Assembly (NCBI RefSeq): GCF_001590605.1
Contig: NZ_CP014504.1
Span: 5,270,001 to 5,334,000 of the forward strand
Reading direction: 5' to 3'
Origin: Pedobacter cryoconitis
Lineage (GTDB): Bacteria; Bacteroidota; Bacteroidia; Sphingobacteriales; Sphingobacteriaceae
Length of the DNA: 64,000 bases
The position numbers and the translations under genes are program-made. The notes under the pieces are model-generated. The model was given only the letters and a program-made list of their open reading frames with translations, searched no databases and had not been told where the DNA came from. Below, in pieces: positions 35,520 through 44,724 of this stretch (its first letter is position 1; each line of letters starts with the position of its first letter).

Positions 35520-37028
35520 ATGATTAATATCCCATCACTTAGGAATGAAGCTGACAGAATTGCTGCGCTTTATGTGTTGGAAATTTTGGATACTGGTGAA
35601 GAACAGGAGTTTGATAATATCGTCAAACTTGCTGCTATTATTACACAGGCACCGGTTTCGGCTATCACTTTTGTGGATGAAAACCGGATATGGTATAAAG
35701 CAAAACTGGGTATTGACCTGACTGAAACTCCCAGAGACAATTCAATCAGCGACATATTCCCATTTTTGATCGCTATACCAGTAGTCGTGAATAAGAATCT
35801 GGTTATTGGACATTTAAGTGTGGCCGGCCCGAAGCAGCTTACACTAAATCAGGAACAGCATAAAGGACTTGCGCTGCTTGCACAGCAGGTGGCTAGTTTG
35901 TTACAGCTAAAACTTCCGGTAATCAATAATAGTATTAAAGAATTTTATGAGAGTATTCTCAATAATATCCCACAGGATATTGTCGTATTTGATGCAAACC
36001 ACAAATATCTTTTCGCTAATCCAATGGCGATTAAGAACGAAGAATACAGGAAATTTATTATAGGAAAAGACGACTTTGAATATGCTGCCTACAGAAACCG
36101 TGGTCCTGAGATAGCCAAAGCACGCAGAGCACAGTTTCTGGAAGTAAAGAATACGGGAAAGGCAATAGGCTGGGAAGAAAGTCAAAAGGATCCCAATGGA
36201 AATAATATCACCTTTTTAAGAAGGATGTTTCCTATGCATGATGAAAAAGGTAATTTCATTATGGTCATTGGTTTTGGAATAGATATTACTGAGCGTAAAC
36301 TGCTGGAAGAAAAGCAAACGCTCATTATGGAGCAACTGGCTATTCAGAATACACAATTGATAGATTTCTGTAATGTAGTTTCCCATAATTTACGCGGGCC
36401 GTTAATCAATATGGCTATGCTGGCAGAGTTTATACAAGAAGCAGAAGACGCTGAAGAACAAAAAATGCTGGTTTCAAAACTTGAACCTGTTATAGAAAAT
36501 CTGAAAAGTACATTTAACGAGCTGGTCGAATCTATACAGATCAGGTTAGACAGAGATATTAAACTGGACAGGCTGAACTTTAGTACCTGTCTTCAGGAAG
36601 CACTTGACGGGCTCTACGTGGAGATCCAGAAAGCAAAAGCCAAGATCCGGGTTGACTTTGAAGATGCACCAGCAGTATTATATCCGCATAAATATCTGGC
36701 AAGCATTTTTTATAACCTGATCAGTAATGCAATTAAATATCAATCGCCAGAAAGACAGCTATCCTTGAATCTCGCCTCTAAAATGAAAGAGGGGAATATT
36801 GTGCTGACTGTTCAGGACAATGGATTGGGTATAGACCTTGTTAAACATAAAGATAATATCTTTAAAATTGGAAAGGTATTTCACCGTCACCCTGATGCGA
36901 AAGGCCTTGGACTATTTATGACAAAAACCCAGGTGGAAGCGATGGGCGGTAAAATTTGGGTGGAGAGTTTTCCAGACCAGGGTTCTATTTTTTCAATAGA
37001 ATTTGTAAATCAAAATATGAATTGGTAA
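35520..37028 (+). CDS. GAF-PAS sensor histidine kinase
   Basis: The 502-aa protein starts with a GAF-like domain (about 8-130). Compared with the intact GAF of the hybrid kinase at 54185, its middle is shortened: after DNSISDIFPFLIAIPVVV the ligand-pocket segment is missing. A PAS domain covers about 140-260 (ILNNIPQDIVVFDANHKYLF). The HisKA His lies at about 289 in VVSHNLRGPLINMAML, and the ATPase domain carries IFYNLISNAIKY, VQDNGLGID and AKGLGLFMTKTQVEAMGG. Its stop overlaps the start of the response regulator by one base (TAATG), so these form a two-component pair. Confidence 0.87.
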   Translation: MINIPSLRNEADRIAALYVLEILDTGEEQEFDNIVKLAAIITQAPVSAITFVDENRIWYKAKLGIDLTETPRDNSISDIFPFLIAIPVVVNKNLVIGHLSVAGPKQLTLNQEQHKGLALLAQQVASLLQLKLPVINNSIKEFYESILNNIPQDIVVFDANHKYLFANPMAIKNEEYRKFIIGKDDFEYAAYRNRGPEIAKARRAQFLEVKNTGKAIGWEESQKDPNGNNITFLRRMFPMHDEKGNFIMVIGFGIDITERKLLEEKQTLIMEQLAIQNTQLIDFCNVVSHNLRGPLINMAMLAEFIQEAEDAEEQKMLVSKLEPVIENLKSTFNELVESIQIRLDRDIKLDRLNFSTCLQEALDGLYVEIQKAKAKIRVDFEDAPAVLYPHKYLASIFYNLISNAIKYQSPERQLSLNLASKMKEGNIVLTVQDNGLGIDLVKHKDNIFKIGKVFHRHPDAKGLGLFMTKTQVEAMGGKIWVESFPDQGSIFSIEFVNQNMNW

Positions 37029-37417
37029 TGAAAAAAGTGTACCTCATCGATGATGATGATATTTTTGTATTTCTTACAAAAAAAACAATGCTGAAAGTGT
37101 CTGAAAATGTTGATGTTGAAGTTTTTTCAGACGGACTCCAAGCGATTACTCATCTAAAAGAAATACAGGATAAGAAGGAATTGTTGCCTGATGTTATTTT
37201 TCTGGATCTGAATATGCCAGTCATGGACGGATGGGAATTCTTAGCTGAATATCAGGAATTATATCCTTCTTTTGTGAAGAGAAACGAACTCTATATTGTG
37301 TCATCCTCCATCTCTCCGCATGAGATGGAAAGATCAAAAAATATAGAAGAAGTTTGTGAATTTATAATCAAGCCCTTAGTGAAAGAAAAGTTTCTTGAAA
37401 TTCTAGAAAATTTATAG
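37028..37417 (+). CDS. Single-domain response regulator (CheY-like)
   Basis: The start at 37028 overlaps the kinase stop and gives a 129-aa receiver beginning MKKVYLIDDDDIFVFLTKKT. Acidic pocket residues are DDD at 8-10, the phosphoacceptor is Asp60 in DVIFLDLNMPVMDGWEF, the Ser/Thr position is in YIVSSSIS and the Lys is in FIIKPL. No output domain follows. In Bacteroidota such regulators (Rcp1-like) pair with phytochrome or PAS kinases and work by phosphotransfer or protein contact. The frame upstream to 36956 is inside the kinase and rejected. Confidence 0.9.
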   Translation: MKKVYLIDDDDIFVFLTKKTMLKVSENVDVEVFSDGLQAITHLKEIQDKKELLPDVIFLDLNMPVMDGWEFLAEYQELYPSFVKRNELYIVSSSISPHEMERSKNIEEVCEFIIKPLVKEKFLEILENL

Positions 37418-37426
37418 TTTTAGAGG

Positions 37427-38596
37427 ATGTTTCAATCCCAATCTGTCAATCTGGATATTCTAAAGAAGAGAGCGTTTAACTTAAGATGGGCCACTGTGCC
37501 TGAAGGAGTTATTCCGCTTACTGCTGCAGATCCGGACTTTCCAAGTGCGCCCGAAATTGCAGAATCAATTATCCGTTTTACACAAGATAGGTATCTTTCT
37601 TACGGCCCTGCTGCAGGATTACCTGAATTTAAAGAAAGTTTAGCTAATTATTATACTGTGAAGCGGAATATTCCAGCGGTTCCCGGATTTATATTTCCAG
37701 TAGATAGTGCAGCTTTTGGTATTTATTTAACCTGTAAAGCATTCCTTTCACCAGGTGACGAAGCCATTATTTTTGATCCCGTAGATTTCCTTTTCAGGTA
37801 CTCAACTGAGGCCGTTGGCGGAGTTGCTGTTCCATTTGCTATTCCTCCAGGGATTGATACTGTTGATTTTGATAATCTTGAACGACTGATTACGCCTAAA
37901 ACACGTATGATCTGTCTTTGTAATCCATTGAACCCAACAGGAAAGGTCTTTAAAAAAGAAGAATTGCTTCAGCTGGGAGAAATAGCCTGTAAACATGGAC
38001 TGATTATTTTATCAGATGAAATATGGAGTGATATTGTTTATACACCAAATTTATATACAAGTATAGCTTCCATCAACGAAGAAATCAGGAACCAGACTAT
38101 AACTGTAACAGGTTTCAGTAAATCTTATGGCCTTGCAGGCCTGCGGATCGGAGCAGTTATGGCATCCAATCAGGTACACTATGACCGTCTGTTTGAAGTT
38201 TCCCTTCATGGATCTACTATTCATGGCGCTAATATACTTTCGCAGGTAGCAGCGACCACAGCACTCAATGACTGCGGATATTGGTTAGATGAATTCCTGG
38301 TACATCTTCAGAAAATGAGAGATCTGACTGTTAGAGAACTCAACGCGACGCAGGGATTTAAATGTATTTCTCCAGAAGGATGTTATGTCGCATTTACCAA
38401 TATAACAGGGACGGGGAAAAGCAGTAAAGAAATCCATCAGCTTCTACTCGACAAGGCAAAGGTTGCTGTAGTTCCCGGTGCTAAAGAATGGTTTGGAGAA
38501 GGTGCAGAAGGATTTATCAGAATGAGTTTTGCGACTTCAGAAGATATTCTCAACGAAGCATTATACAACATCAAAACTACGGTAAATACTTTATGA
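37427..38596 (+). CDS. PLP-dependent aminotransferase, MalY/PatB-like class I/II
   Basis: The 389-aa fold-type I enzyme has ADPDFPSAPEIAESIIRF near the start, LSYGPAAGLPEFKESLANYY, NPLNPTGKVFKKEEL, SDEIWSDIVY (PLP-binding Asp and Tyr) and the Schiff-base lysine in VTGFSKSYGLAGLRIG (about residue 232). It is a class I aminotransferase or C-S lyase; the substrate cannot be read. It follows the response regulator by nine bases and overlaps the FAD monooxygenase gene by four bases (ATGA), so the latter two probably work together in small-molecule metabolism. Confidence 0.82.
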   Translation: MFQSQSVNLDILKKRAFNLRWATVPEGVIPLTAADPDFPSAPEIAESIIRFTQDRYLSYGPAAGLPEFKESLANYYTVKRNIPAVPGFIFPVDSAAFGIYLTCKAFLSPGDEAIIFDPVDFLFRYSTEAVGGVAVPFAIPPGIDTVDFDNLERLITPKTRMICLCNPLNPTGKVFKKEELLQLGEIACKHGLIILSDEIWSDIVYTPNLYTSIASINEEIRNQTITVTGFSKSYGLAGLRIGAVMASNQVHYDRLFEVSLHGSTIHGANILSQVAATTALNDCGYWLDEFLVHLQKMRDLTVRELNATQGFKCISPEGCYVAFTNITGTGKSSKEIHQLLLDKAKVAVVPGAKEWFGEGAEGFIRMSFATSEDILNEALYNIKTTVNTL

Positions 38597-39696
38597 AAGT
38601 AGTAGTTTTAGGCGGTGGGATCGCTGGGTTGTGCATGGGGATTTATATGCATCAGCATGCCATTGAAGTGTGTGTAAACGAAAGACAAATTTTCTCTGCC
38701 GTAGGCGGACATGCCTTTCTGATGCATCATGACGGAATTGCTGTATTGAATGAACTTGCAACTGAAAGTAATTTTTCACTTCCCGGTAAAGCAGTACACA
38801 CCTTTATGCTGAAGGATTCAACTGGGTTAATTGTGAATGAAAAAGCACTCGAAGACTGGCAATGCTTCAAACGTACAGACCTGCTGGCTTGTTTAAATCG
38901 ATTCCTGCCTGCATACAGCTTAAAAAACAACCGTGTATTTTCTCATTTTATAACGGAAGAGGATCAGGTTATAGCCGCAGTATTTTTGAATGGAGAGGTG
39001 GAGTATGGAGATGTTTTTATTGGTGCAGACGGCGCAAACTCAATGGTCCGGCAGCAGCTATTTGGTGAAGTAAAATTTGAACCGGGTAAAGTAAAAGAAG
39101 TAGTTGGCATTGTACAACATGCTGAACTCGCTGGCTCACTACAAGGGAAGTTTACCAAGTTTCAGCAAAAAGACCAGGGTCTTTCCTTCGGTCTTATTCC
39201 AACATCAGGAACAGAAATGGTGTGGTTTATGCAATATGACCCATTATTAGCTGACATCCCTGAAGGTATTCATCCGCGTTCTGTTCAATACCACGAACTG
39301 TTGCGTGAGTTATGTTTCAAGCTGTTGAAAGACTTTCCCATTGAAGTACAGGAGGTTTTAGGAAGCAATGATTTTAAGACCAGTTATATCTGGAATACCA
39401 GGGATTTTGACCTTTTGCCAAGCTTTCATCATCAAAATGTAGTCTTGATTGGCGATGCAGCGCACGTTGCGCTCCCATTTACAAGCGCAGGAACTACAAA
39501 TGCCATGCTCGATGCGAAAACACTATCCTATTGTTTACTCCATTACCCAAATTTGAATACAGCATTCTCAGCTTACTATCAATTAAGAGCTGAAAGTATC
39601 AATGAACATGTAAACCTGGGCAGAAGCTTAAGAGATTCCTTCCTGAGTTCTACTTCGTTAAGTGTTATTCCGCTCATTAGCAGTGTATTAAAGTAA
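38593..39696 (+). CDS. FAD-dependent monooxygenase (PHBH-like)
   Basis: The ATG at 38593 overlaps the aminotransferase stop and gives 367 aa starting MKVVVLGGGIAGLCMGIYMH, the FAD dinucleotide-binding motif. DVFIGADGANSMVRQQL (DG motif) and VVLIGDAAHVALPFTSAGTT (second FAD motif) complete the group A flavoprotein monooxygenase signature. The frame extends to 38488 but only inside the upstream gene. It probably hydroxylates an aromatic or related small substrate. Pairing with an aminotransferase hints at a tailoring or detoxification route, which is inference. Confidence 0.85.
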   Translation: MKVVVLGGGIAGLCMGIYMHQHAIEVCVNERQIFSAVGGHAFLMHHDGIAVLNELATESNFSLPGKAVHTFMLKDSTGLIVNEKALEDWQCFKRTDLLACLNRFLPAYSLKNNRVFSHFITEEDQVIAAVFLNGEVEYGDVFIGADGANSMVRQQLFGEVKFEPGKVKEVVGIVQHAELAGSLQGKFTKFQQKDQGLSFGLIPTSGTEMVWFMQYDPLLADIPEGIHPRSVQYHELLRELCFKLLKDFPIEVQEVLGSNDFKTSYIWNTRDFDLLPSFHHQNVVLIGDAAHVALPFTSAGTTNAMLDAKTLSYCLLHYPNLNTAFSAYYQLRAESINEHVNLGRSLRDSFLSSTSLSVIPLISSVLK

Positions 39697-39703
39697 TGTA
39701 TAT

Positions 39704-39817
39704 TTCATTCAGGCCCCTCCTTGTTGAATGAACGGAATGAATACTTAAGCGCTTAAAGTATTTATTAACTTTATTTCATATCATTTCAAGTTATTTACTG
39801 AATGAGATTAAGGAGGG
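39704..39817 (+). promoter_or_regulatory. Leader with hairpin, near-palindrome and anti-Shine-Dalgarno pairing
   Basis: Three elements lie between the monooxygenase stop and the LuxR-type gene. An 8-bp stem TTCATTCA/TGAATGAA (39704-39711 with 39725-39732) has CCCCTCCTT (39714-39722) in its loop. A near-palindrome spans 39740-39762 (arms AATACTTAAGC and GCTTAAAGTATT, one bulge). AAGGAGGGG (39809-39817) is exactly complementary to the loop and contains the strong ribosome site. CTGAATGA (39798-39805) can compete for the 5' arm. This may be a folded translational control region; the palindrome might alternatively be a DNA operator. Confidence 0.45.
39809..39816 (+). promoter_or_regulatory. Unusually strong Shine-Dalgarno
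   Basis: AAGGAGGG lies eight bases before the ATG at 39824. Most genes in this window have no such motif, and Bacteroidota generally rely little on it, so this ribosome site stands out. Confidence 0.6.
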
Positions 39818-39823
39818 GAAAAT

Positions 39824-40429
39824 ATGATAAAAGTTGGAATTATTGATACCAATCAACAGAGCAGAAATAGGATGCGTGTGCTGCTAAATCATCAGCATCA
39901 GCATAATCTAAAGGTAACGCTCGACATTGGATCTATGGGGGAATGTAAGAAAGTACAGCCCTCTCAGGAGCCCAATGTTACCCTGCTCGACATTGAGGTT
40001 AACGGAATTGAGGTCATCCCTGACATTTATCGGAAATTTCCGAATACAAACGTAGTAGTTTACAGCAATATTCAAGACCATACCAGTGTTCTGGCCTGTG
40101 TAAAGGCTGGAGCTATGGGATATCTCACCAAAGATACCTGTGTAGATGATGTGATCTCAACTATTGTAACTACTTATCGCGGAGGTTCTGTTTTCAGTCC
40201 CTCTATCTCGCGGAATGTAATTCAGCAAGTACAGTATACCATAGACTATCAATCCAAACTAAGTTATAGAGAACGCCAGATCGTAGAAGGCCTTCAACAT
40301 GGCCTGAGTTATAAATTGATAGGTTATAAATATGGAATCTCCTTAGATACTGTCCGTCAGTATATTAAAAGAACCTATAAAAAACTGAATATTAACAGTA
40401 AAGGTGAGCTGCTTGCTCAATTCAAATAA
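39824..40429 (+). CDS. NarL/LuxR-family response regulator
   Basis: The 201-aa protein has a receiver domain (1-125) with Asp8 and phosphoacceptor Asp56 in VTLLDIEVNGIEVIPDIY, then AGAMGYLTKDT with the conserved Lys. A LuxR-type helix-turn-helix follows at about 140-200 (LSYRERQIVEGLQHGLSYKL then YGISLDTVRQYIKRTYKKLN). Only one acidic residue is near the N-terminal pocket where two are usual, so phosphorylation may be altered. It precedes the usher-like gene by 53 bases on the same strand and is a natural candidate regulator of that locus. Confidence 0.88.
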   Translation: MIKVGIIDTNQQSRNRMRVLLNHQHQHNLKVTLDIGSMGECKKVQPSQEPNVTLLDIEVNGIEVIPDIYRKFPNTNVVVYSNIQDHTSVLACVKAGAMGYLTKDTCVDDVISTIVTTYRGGSVFSPSISRNVIQQVQYTIDYQSKLSYRERQIVEGLQHGLSYKLIGYKYGISLDTVRQYIKRTYKKLNINSKGELLAQFK

Positions 40430-40482
40430 AGATCAATTGGCTTTTCCTTGTCCAGCAGGGCAGCTACGTTTTATCATGAACT

Positions 40483-43326
40483 ATGATGCATAAAATCGGC
40501 TATTTGAAAGTATTTTATTTGATTCTTTGCTTTCTGGCCGGGTTTAATACATCAGCTCAGGTAAAATATGCCTTTACCCGGGATACGCTGGAAATCAAGG
40601 GTGGTGAAACCTTCTCCAATCTGCTGAAGATTACAAACTTTGAAAAAGAAACTGTAACGCTGCTGCAAGACAAAAAAGAAAAGTTCCTGACTAAAGGATT
40701 AATCTCCCTGCCAGACAGCCTCGTGCTGAAAGCAGGGGAGAGCAAACTTTTCCCATTAAAGTATATCGCAGACCGGCAAACGATTAACAATAACAGCCAG
40801 CTCTTTACAGTTCACCTCACCACTTTAAAAGGAAGTGTTGAGGTACAAAAATCTGCGGCATTCATAACCCAGTTAACTGACGTCGGTGGGCTGACAATTG
40901 GTACAGAAGAAAATGAAGTTTATCTGGGGCAACTGAGTAATCAGGCCCAGGTAGTGGTACGTTGTTCAAATAATGGCTTTGTTCCCATTACCTTCAGACT
41001 ACTCCTTTCGGGTATTCCCGACGGACTGGAATTTACAGGACAAACTATGAACCTTACCCTGCAGCCCGGAACCCAGCAATTGTTGCCTTTCTTAGCCAGG
41101 AATAAAATAAATAACCGTGTTCCAGCAGATTTTACCGTGACAATTCAGGCAGTAGATGCCGGTAATCATCCATTGGCTGTTAAAATAATCAGGATTATCA
41201 ATGTAACCAACGCAAGAAGACTAAGCATGAGCGGAGATCAGTACACAGGTACACTGTCTAATACGATTGCCCTGCGCTATGCAAGTCTGAGCAGCAATTC
41301 TTCTTTTTATCAATTACAAGCAAATGGAAAAGTTAAGACAGGAGATAACGGATCGCTCGAATACCGGTTAAATGCTGACCAGTACCATCAGCAAAATGTG
41401 AATGGAATTAATATTTATAACACCTTTGTAGATTACCAGGCAAAAGGCTGGGGAGTTAAAGTGGGTAATATATACGAAAATATAGACTTTTCTTTAGGTG
41501 GCCGGGGAATTAAAGCAAGCTTGAAACTGAAAGACAATGGCGTATTGTCCGTTTATGGCATTCAGAATAATTTTCTGTTGTACGATCAGATCAATACCAC
41601 AATCCCGGGGGCAAAAATTCTGGCGGTTGATTATAACCTGAGTACTCCCGACACTAAAGGTAACCGGAGGCTGACCTATGTGCACAGCCGCGACCCTTTT
41701 ACTGGGGTTGATGCCAATCAATTGAGTGTAAAGACAGGATTGAACCTGGGCAAAGGGCAGCTTTTAGACTTTGAAGCGGGCTACTCATTAGAAGCACAGC
41801 AAAAAACAAACTCTTCACAACAGCAGGGCGTCTCAGCCGGGATGAATTACGCCTTGAATACCAATACTTATCAATTTGCAGGAAGCGGATATTACAGCAG
41901 CCCATATTTTACAGGATTAAGACGCGGTCTGCTACTGACAGACCTTCGTCTGACCCGAAAATTTGAAAACTCCAATAGCCTTGCAGCTCACTTTAGTATG
42001 CAGGTTAATAACCCGAAGTATCAATATGAGCTCAATAATCTCTTTAATACCGGGCTCAATAAAAATGCGATATATATTTATGAATTGGGATTCAATACCA
42101 GGGCTGGGAATGTTTTTCTTGGTTTCGGGCCTTATTTCATGGATCAGCATCTAATTACTTCTGCCGTTACAACTCAATTTGGAGCTAACGCGGATTGGAG
42201 ATCCTCAGCAATGCGTTTTAGTGCAAACATGGCTTATAGTGGACGCATACATAGCTTTTCCATAACCGCCGATTACGGTTATACTTATGTGAATACCTCA
42301 AAAAGGCCGCTCGCCCCCTTTCATTCCATTAAAATCAATACCAGTTACAACCTGCCGGTTTTTGGATTCAGCAGTTACATTCAATTGAACCCTTTTTATA
42401 TTTCGGACATACTGTCTTCGAGCGGTACTAACAAATACAGACTATATTCTTTTGGTCCTAACGTTCACTTTGAAGCGTTACAGAATAACCTTACTTTCCG
42501 CCTGGGTGGGATGTATAATTATTATGGTTTCACGCACAGTAATAACTACTCCGTGAACAGCAATATAAGATATCTGCTGAAAGGAAACTGGGCGCTCACC
42601 AGTGACCTGCAATACACCATAACCAGGCAAAAGCAACCAATCTCACTTTATAATCCTATCCCAAACACAGTAAATAGCCTCGACAATTTATATTTTGAAA
42701 ACAGACAACTAAGATTTGGTGTAGAAAAGCAATTTGGTGCACAAGGCAAATCAGGATCAAAAAGACTGCTGCTTACCTATTATGAAGACCACAACAGCAA
42801 TGGGCAGCGCGATCCCGGAGAAGCACCAGTTGCCGGTGTATTAGTTAAAATCAATGGAGACGCCGCCCTGACCAACAGTAAAGGAGCCGTAGAATTCAAG
42901 GATATGAAAAAAGAAGCTTATACTGTTTCTGTGACGAATACCAGAGGATGGAGCCTGCAAGATCCGACAGTTGTCTTTTTGGATAAAAGTAAGAAACTGG
43001 AAATTCCATTAGTTAAAACACAAGCCCTCAATGGTTGCCTGAAACTGAAAGCTGAAAAATATGGAGATGGGGCCCCAGTACTTGCAGGCATAAGAATTAA
43101 TGCTGTAGATTTAAATGGCCGTATACATAAGACCTTAACAGATGATCAGGGGAACTTCTGTTTCTACCTGCCAAGAAATAAATATACAGTTTATATTGAG
43201 ACCACCGGGATGCCATTTTCTATTGAGAATGAAAAAGAAGAAGTTTCTCTTCAGGGAGTTCCGGTTGGCATGCTGACCTTTCTCTACCACGACCAGCGCC
43301 GGAAAGTTACCGTAAGCAGATTTTAA
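40483..43326 (+). CDS. Usher-like outer-membrane protein with Cna-B-type C-terminal domains
   Basis: The 947-aa protein has a signal peptide (about 1-26, ending NTSAQ). Two beta-sandwich domains fill about 27-245. A long beta-barrel-like region of alternating strands covers about 250-755. Two Cna-B/SdrD-like domains end the protein, the first opening with the calcium-loop-like EDHNSNGQRDPGEAPVAGV (residues about 768-786), the second at about 848-930. This order (periplasmic sandwich, big barrel, C-terminal plug-type domains) recalls fimbrial ushers, especially the alternate class. Its stop directly abuts the stop of the convergent subunit gene, next to a PapD-like chaperone. I infer a secretion and assembly pore for those subunits; an unrelated barrel is possible. 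Confidence 0.55.
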   Translation: MMHKIGYLKVFYLILCFLAGFNTSAQVKYAFTRDTLEIKGGETFSNLLKITNFEKETVTLLQDKKEKFLTKGLISLPDSLVLKAGESKLFPLKYIADRQTINNNSQLFTVHLTTLKGSVEVQKSAAFITQLTDVGGLTIGTEENEVYLGQLSNQAQVVVRCSNNGFVPITFRLLLSGIPDGLEFTGQTMNLTLQPGTQQLLPFLARNKINNRVPADFTVTIQAVDAGNHPLAVKIIRIINVTNARRLSMSGDQYTGTLSNTIALRYASLSSNSSFYQLQANGKVKTGDNGSLEYRLNADQYHQQNVNGINIYNTFVDYQAKGWGVKVGNIYENIDFSLGGRGIKASLKLKDNGVLSVYGIQNNFLLYDQINTTIPGAKILAVDYNLSTPDTKGNRRLTYVHSRDPFTGVDANQLSVKTGLNLGKGQLLDFEAGYSLEAQQKTNSSQQQGVSAGMNYALNTNTYQFAGSGYYSSPYFTGLRRGLLLTDLRLTRKFENSNSLAAHFSMQVNNPKYQYELNNLFNTGLNKNAIYIYELGFNTRAGNVFLGFGPYFMDQHLITSAVTTQFGANADWRSSAMRFSANMAYSGRIHSFSITADYGYTYVNTSKRPLAPFHSIKINTSYNLPVFGFSSYIQLNPFYISDILSSSGTNKYRLYSFGPNVHFEALQNNLTFRLGGMYNYYGFTHSNNYSVNSNIRYLLKGNWALTSDLQYTITRQKQPISLYNPIPNTVNSLDNLYFENRQLRFGVEKQFGAQGKSGSKRLLLTYYEDHNSNGQRDPGEAPVAGVLVKINGDAALTNSKGAVEFKDMKKEAYTVSVTNTRGWSLQDPTVVFLDKSKKLEIPLVKTQALNGCLKLKAEKYGDGAPVLAGIRINAVDLNGRIHKTLTDDQGNFCFYLPRNKYTVYIETTGMPFSIENEKEEVSLQGVPVGMLTFLYHDQRRKVTVSRF

Positions 43327-44724
43327 TTAAGGTGCGACAATCGTATAAGTAATCGTGGTATTATAACTTCCTGCTGTTTTATTCAATAGATTAGAAGTCT
43401 GTGCTGAAGGAATGCGATACTGCAGGTTCAGCAGCCTGTCTACGATAGGATTAGCTGAACTAATGATAGTCTGCGGGTTCGCAGAGAGTACCACTGGCGT
43501 GATCCCGGTTTGTCCAGTCATCCCTTCAATAGTGATTACCCCAACAGGTATCTGTATGCCGCCAGAAGAGCTTAAAACACTGCTGCTTGCCTTCACCGTT
43601 ACATTATAAGGAACCGTACTGCTCACTTTAACATGATTTGGCTTTGTTGTAGTTACGCCTTGCTGATAGTTTGCAGTAGTATTGACAGTTAAAGTTACAC
43701 TAGGATCCTGAACAATCAATTCCATAAGGTTGCTTACATTAACCTGTACAGAACTATTCATCGTTTGTGAAGCCAAAGTTGCAGGGAAGGAAGACGCTGT
43801 TTTTGAAACCGTATAAACTACTGGTACCGTATAGGTTCCTGCTTGTACAAAATTGCTTTTAAGATTGGCTCCGCTGATACTTAAAGTAGAAGACAATATA
43901 CTTTTATTCGTTATAATGACAGGGATCCCGGTAGCAGCCGTCAACAGCTGGTCACTTGCAGAAAGGTTAATCGCAGCGCCTGCATATGTGCCTGAAAGAA
44001 CTGCACCCATTAAATTTACGCTATTTGCTGCTGGCAATTGATTATAAGGCTGCGTAGTAGTAAAAGCGAAAGTACCACTGCTGGCCCTGAGACTTAATAG
44101 AGTAGGGACAGTTGTAAAATAATCGCTGCCAGATACTGCGCTGACACCAGCTACACTTCTGAAAATGGCAAACGAATTGACATTCAATGTCGTTGTAGCC
44201 GGAACCAGTGTATTTAAGGTAATATATGCGGGAACATTAAGTGTGAGTGTGGGTGTCGGTGGAGTAATGCTTCCGGTAAAGGTTAATGTTGTCGCATAAC
44301 TTCCAGCGGCCCAGGCTACGCCTATCGGTGAAACAGTATAATCAACAAGCATAGTACCACTCAATAAACCAACTGCTACATAATAGATATTTTGTGATAC
44401 ACTGGAAAGTATAATCGGATTTGCTCCTGAAAGTATATTTACGCCTCCAATAGAAGTTACCTTCATATTGATCAGGTTTGGGGCGAGCGCAAGCGCAGGT
44501 AAAGTAGCGGGGGTTGGTGTTAATGTTGTGCTGGCCGCCTTTACATTTACGGATGACAAAAGGCTTAGCGCGGGAGATGCACCACTATTCAGATTGACTA
44601 CATAACCCATTTGTCCTGAAATATTGGCTTCGGGCAGATTGATAATCAATTGCGCATTGGCATTCCCGACTGTAAAACAGCAAAAAATAACCCTAAGGGC
44701 GGTATATAATCTCTTTTTCAGCAA
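43327..44724 (-). CDS. Secreted three-domain pilin-like/DUF4402-like protein
   Basis: The 465-aa protein has a signal peptide (about 1-25, ending GNANAQ) and is rich in Ser, Thr, Ala and Val with almost no Cys. It contains three repeats that each finish with a Gly-Ser/Thr-Tyr strand: AAGSYATTLTFTG (about 140), QAGTYTVPVVYTVS (about 310) and TAGSYNTTITYTIVAP (the C terminus). The single-domain protein at 45514 ends the same way. These look like tandem beta-sandwich subunits of a surface fibre; this longer one could be a tip or anchor. The start overlaps the chaperone's 3' end by 32 bases, so translation is coupled. Confidence 0.6.
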   Translation of the reverse strand: MLKKRLYTALRVIFCCFTVGNANAQLIINLPEANISGQMGYVVNLNSGASPALSLLSSVNVKAASTTLTPTPATLPALALAPNLINMKVTSIGGVNILSGANPIILSSVSQNIYYVAVGLLSGTMLVDYTVSPIGVAWAAGSYATTLTFTGSITPPTPTLTLNVPAYITLNTLVPATTTLNVNSFAIFRSVAGVSAVSGSDYFTTVPTLLSLRASSGTFAFTTTQPYNQLPAANSVNLMGAVLSGTYAGAAINLSASDQLLTAATGIPVIITNKSILSSTLSISGANLKSNFVQAGTYTVPVVYTVSKTASSFPATLASQTMNSSVQVNVSNLMELIVQDPSVTLTVNTTANYQQGVTTTKPNHVKVSSTVPYNVTVKASSSVLSSSGGIQIPVGVITIEGMTGQTGITPVVLSANPQTIISSANPIVDRLLNLQYRIPSAQTSNLLNKTAGSYNTTITYTIVAP

